Under the pieces are notes generated by a model that saw only the letters and a program-made list of their open reading frames with translations, was not told the origin of the DNA and did no database searches. From an uncultured Lachnospiraceae bacterium (GTDB lineage Bacteria; Bacillota; Clostridia; Lachnospirales; Lachnospiraceae), in NCBI GenBank assembly GCA_910587895.1, contig CAJUOE010000066.1:1-6411 (forward strand): 6,411 bases of DNA. The letters are read 5' to 3'. The first letter of the stretch is position 1. Each line of letters begins with the position of its first letter. Of this stretch, positions 5,808 to 6,411 are shown piece by piece. The position numbers and the translations under genes were made by a program.

Positions 5808-5891
5808 GTATCTTACAATTTCCCATTAATAGATTATTGTTTTAAAGCTCTCTATAGACATAACTATTCTAAAACAAATTTCCTTTGCAGT

Positions 5892-5905
5892 TCGCTTACT
5901 ATAAT
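5892..5905. repeat. 14-bp direct repeat, right copy
   Basis: Second copy of TCGCTTACTATAAT, lying just beyond the stop codon of protein X copy A. See 5021-5034. The 871 bases from 5035 through this copy form the unit bounded by the repeat. Confidence 0.75.
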
Positions 5906-5911
5906 GCTCCT

Positions 5912-6391
5912 TCACAACTGATAAATCTTCACAATTTTCTCCACGCAATTTGGCAACGACGCCTCATGGAGCGGAGAATATTTATGATAAAGCTGCTCCG
6001 GCTCCACCTTTCCCACGATTTCTTCTGACGGAAGATTATATTTCCATTGAAGATAAGTATAAACGTCTGCCATCCATGCCAATATTAACTCATCATACGT
6101 TTCACTGATTTCAAATGTATTTTCCACCTTAATTCCCATATTTCCCAGAATCTGTTTCGGCGTCTTATTCAGGTAAAGCGGATTTCCCATATCCATGTAT
6201 TTCCGATAATCACTTCTCATGTACTCTGAAATAACCGCAAAGGGATCTTCTGTATTACGGGCAATCAATTTAAACAGATATCTTGTCATCTGCATCATTC
6301 CATCAAGATAAACCTCGTCATATACCTTGTAGCGTCCTTCCCATCTGTTGTCATTTTTCCGGTGTCTGATGTTTTCTCCATGTCTTCCCAT
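5912..6391 (-). CDS. Protein X, copy A, with a recombinase-derived N-terminus
   Basis: A 159-residue open frame in two parts. Residues 1-23 (MGRHGENIRHRKNDNRWEGR then YKV) match the start of phage/conjugative-element tyrosine recombinases, whose arm-type DNA-binding domain begins with RGENI..RKDGRWEGRY. From YDEVYLDGMM (24-33) onward it is the same protein as copy B, with MGNPLYLNKTPKQIL (68-82), ELILAWMADVYTYLQWKY (101-118) and LYHKYSPLHEASLP (134-147). I recall this core, with its Trp/Tyr-rich helix and a final YxxLHEA block, from genes next to DUF3990 in gut Clostridia. It has no named function that I know of. The ATG at 6391-6389 has AAAGGAG (6398-6404) six bases upstream, presumably inherited from the recombinase. 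No DUF3990 gene directly precedes this copy in the window. The fusion may still be functional. Confidence 0.82.
   Translation of the reverse strand: MGRHGENIRHRKNDNRWEGRYKVYDEVYLDGMMQMTRYLFKLIARNTEDPFAVISEYMRSDYRKYMDMGNPLYLNKTPKQILGNMGIKVENTFEISETYDELILAWMADVYTYLQWKYNLPSEEIVGKVEPEQLYHKYSPLHEASLPNCVEKIVKIYQL
5918..6323 (-). repeat. Duplicated segment, copy A (protein X coding DNA)
   Basis: Partner of 4275-4681. Of the two copies this is the one with an uninterrupted reading frame through the shared segment. The upstream boundary coincides with the recombinase-X junction. Confidence 0.93.
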
Positions 6392-6411
6392 AGTTTTCTC
6401 CTTTGTATAAA

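Overview
The window looks like chromosomal DNA of a Lachnospiraceae-type Clostridium (Firmicutes). The evidence is strong purine-rich ribosome binding sites, the argininosuccinate lyase N-terminus, a QueH-type queuosine enzyme, and small DUF3791/DUF3990 cassettes of a kind I know from gut Clostridia. The species cannot be named from this sequence. Every gene I can support lies on the minus strand, so transcription runs from high to low coordinates. No tRNA, rRNA, CRISPR array or intact insertion sequence was seen.

Positions 1-2290 hold ordinary metabolism: an iron-dependent alcohol dehydrogenase, queH and the 5' end of argH. An extended -10 promoter candidate lies just upstream of the dehydrogenase. 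The dehydrogenase and queH are 12 bp apart. The 99-bp queH-argH gap is packed with inverted repeats. Upstream, at 2291-3265, is an exported M15-family peptidoglycan peptidase.

Positions 3289-6391 are visibly more AT-rich and look like accessory DNA. A tight three-gene cassette (3289-4213) encodes a DUF3791 protein, a full-length DUF3990 protein related to ADP-ribosyltransferases, and a 76-residue partner. Before it lies a second, decayed unit: a DUF3990 protein cut short after its N-terminal half, and a partner gene ('protein X') broken by one extra base. Further upstream is a RelE/ParE-type toxin-antitoxin pair with its own promoter and a candidate operator. Last comes a second, 97-98% identical copy of X whose first ~25 codons come from the N-terminus of a tyrosine recombinase. 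A 14-bp direct repeat flanks the toxin-antitoxin segment.

Together the right half reads as a small defence/toxin island that has been duplicated, fused and partly degraded. The most interesting content is the DUF3990-centred cassettes, whose partners suggest an ADP-ribosyltransferase-based toxin or conflict system. That function is inference; nothing in the sequence proves it.
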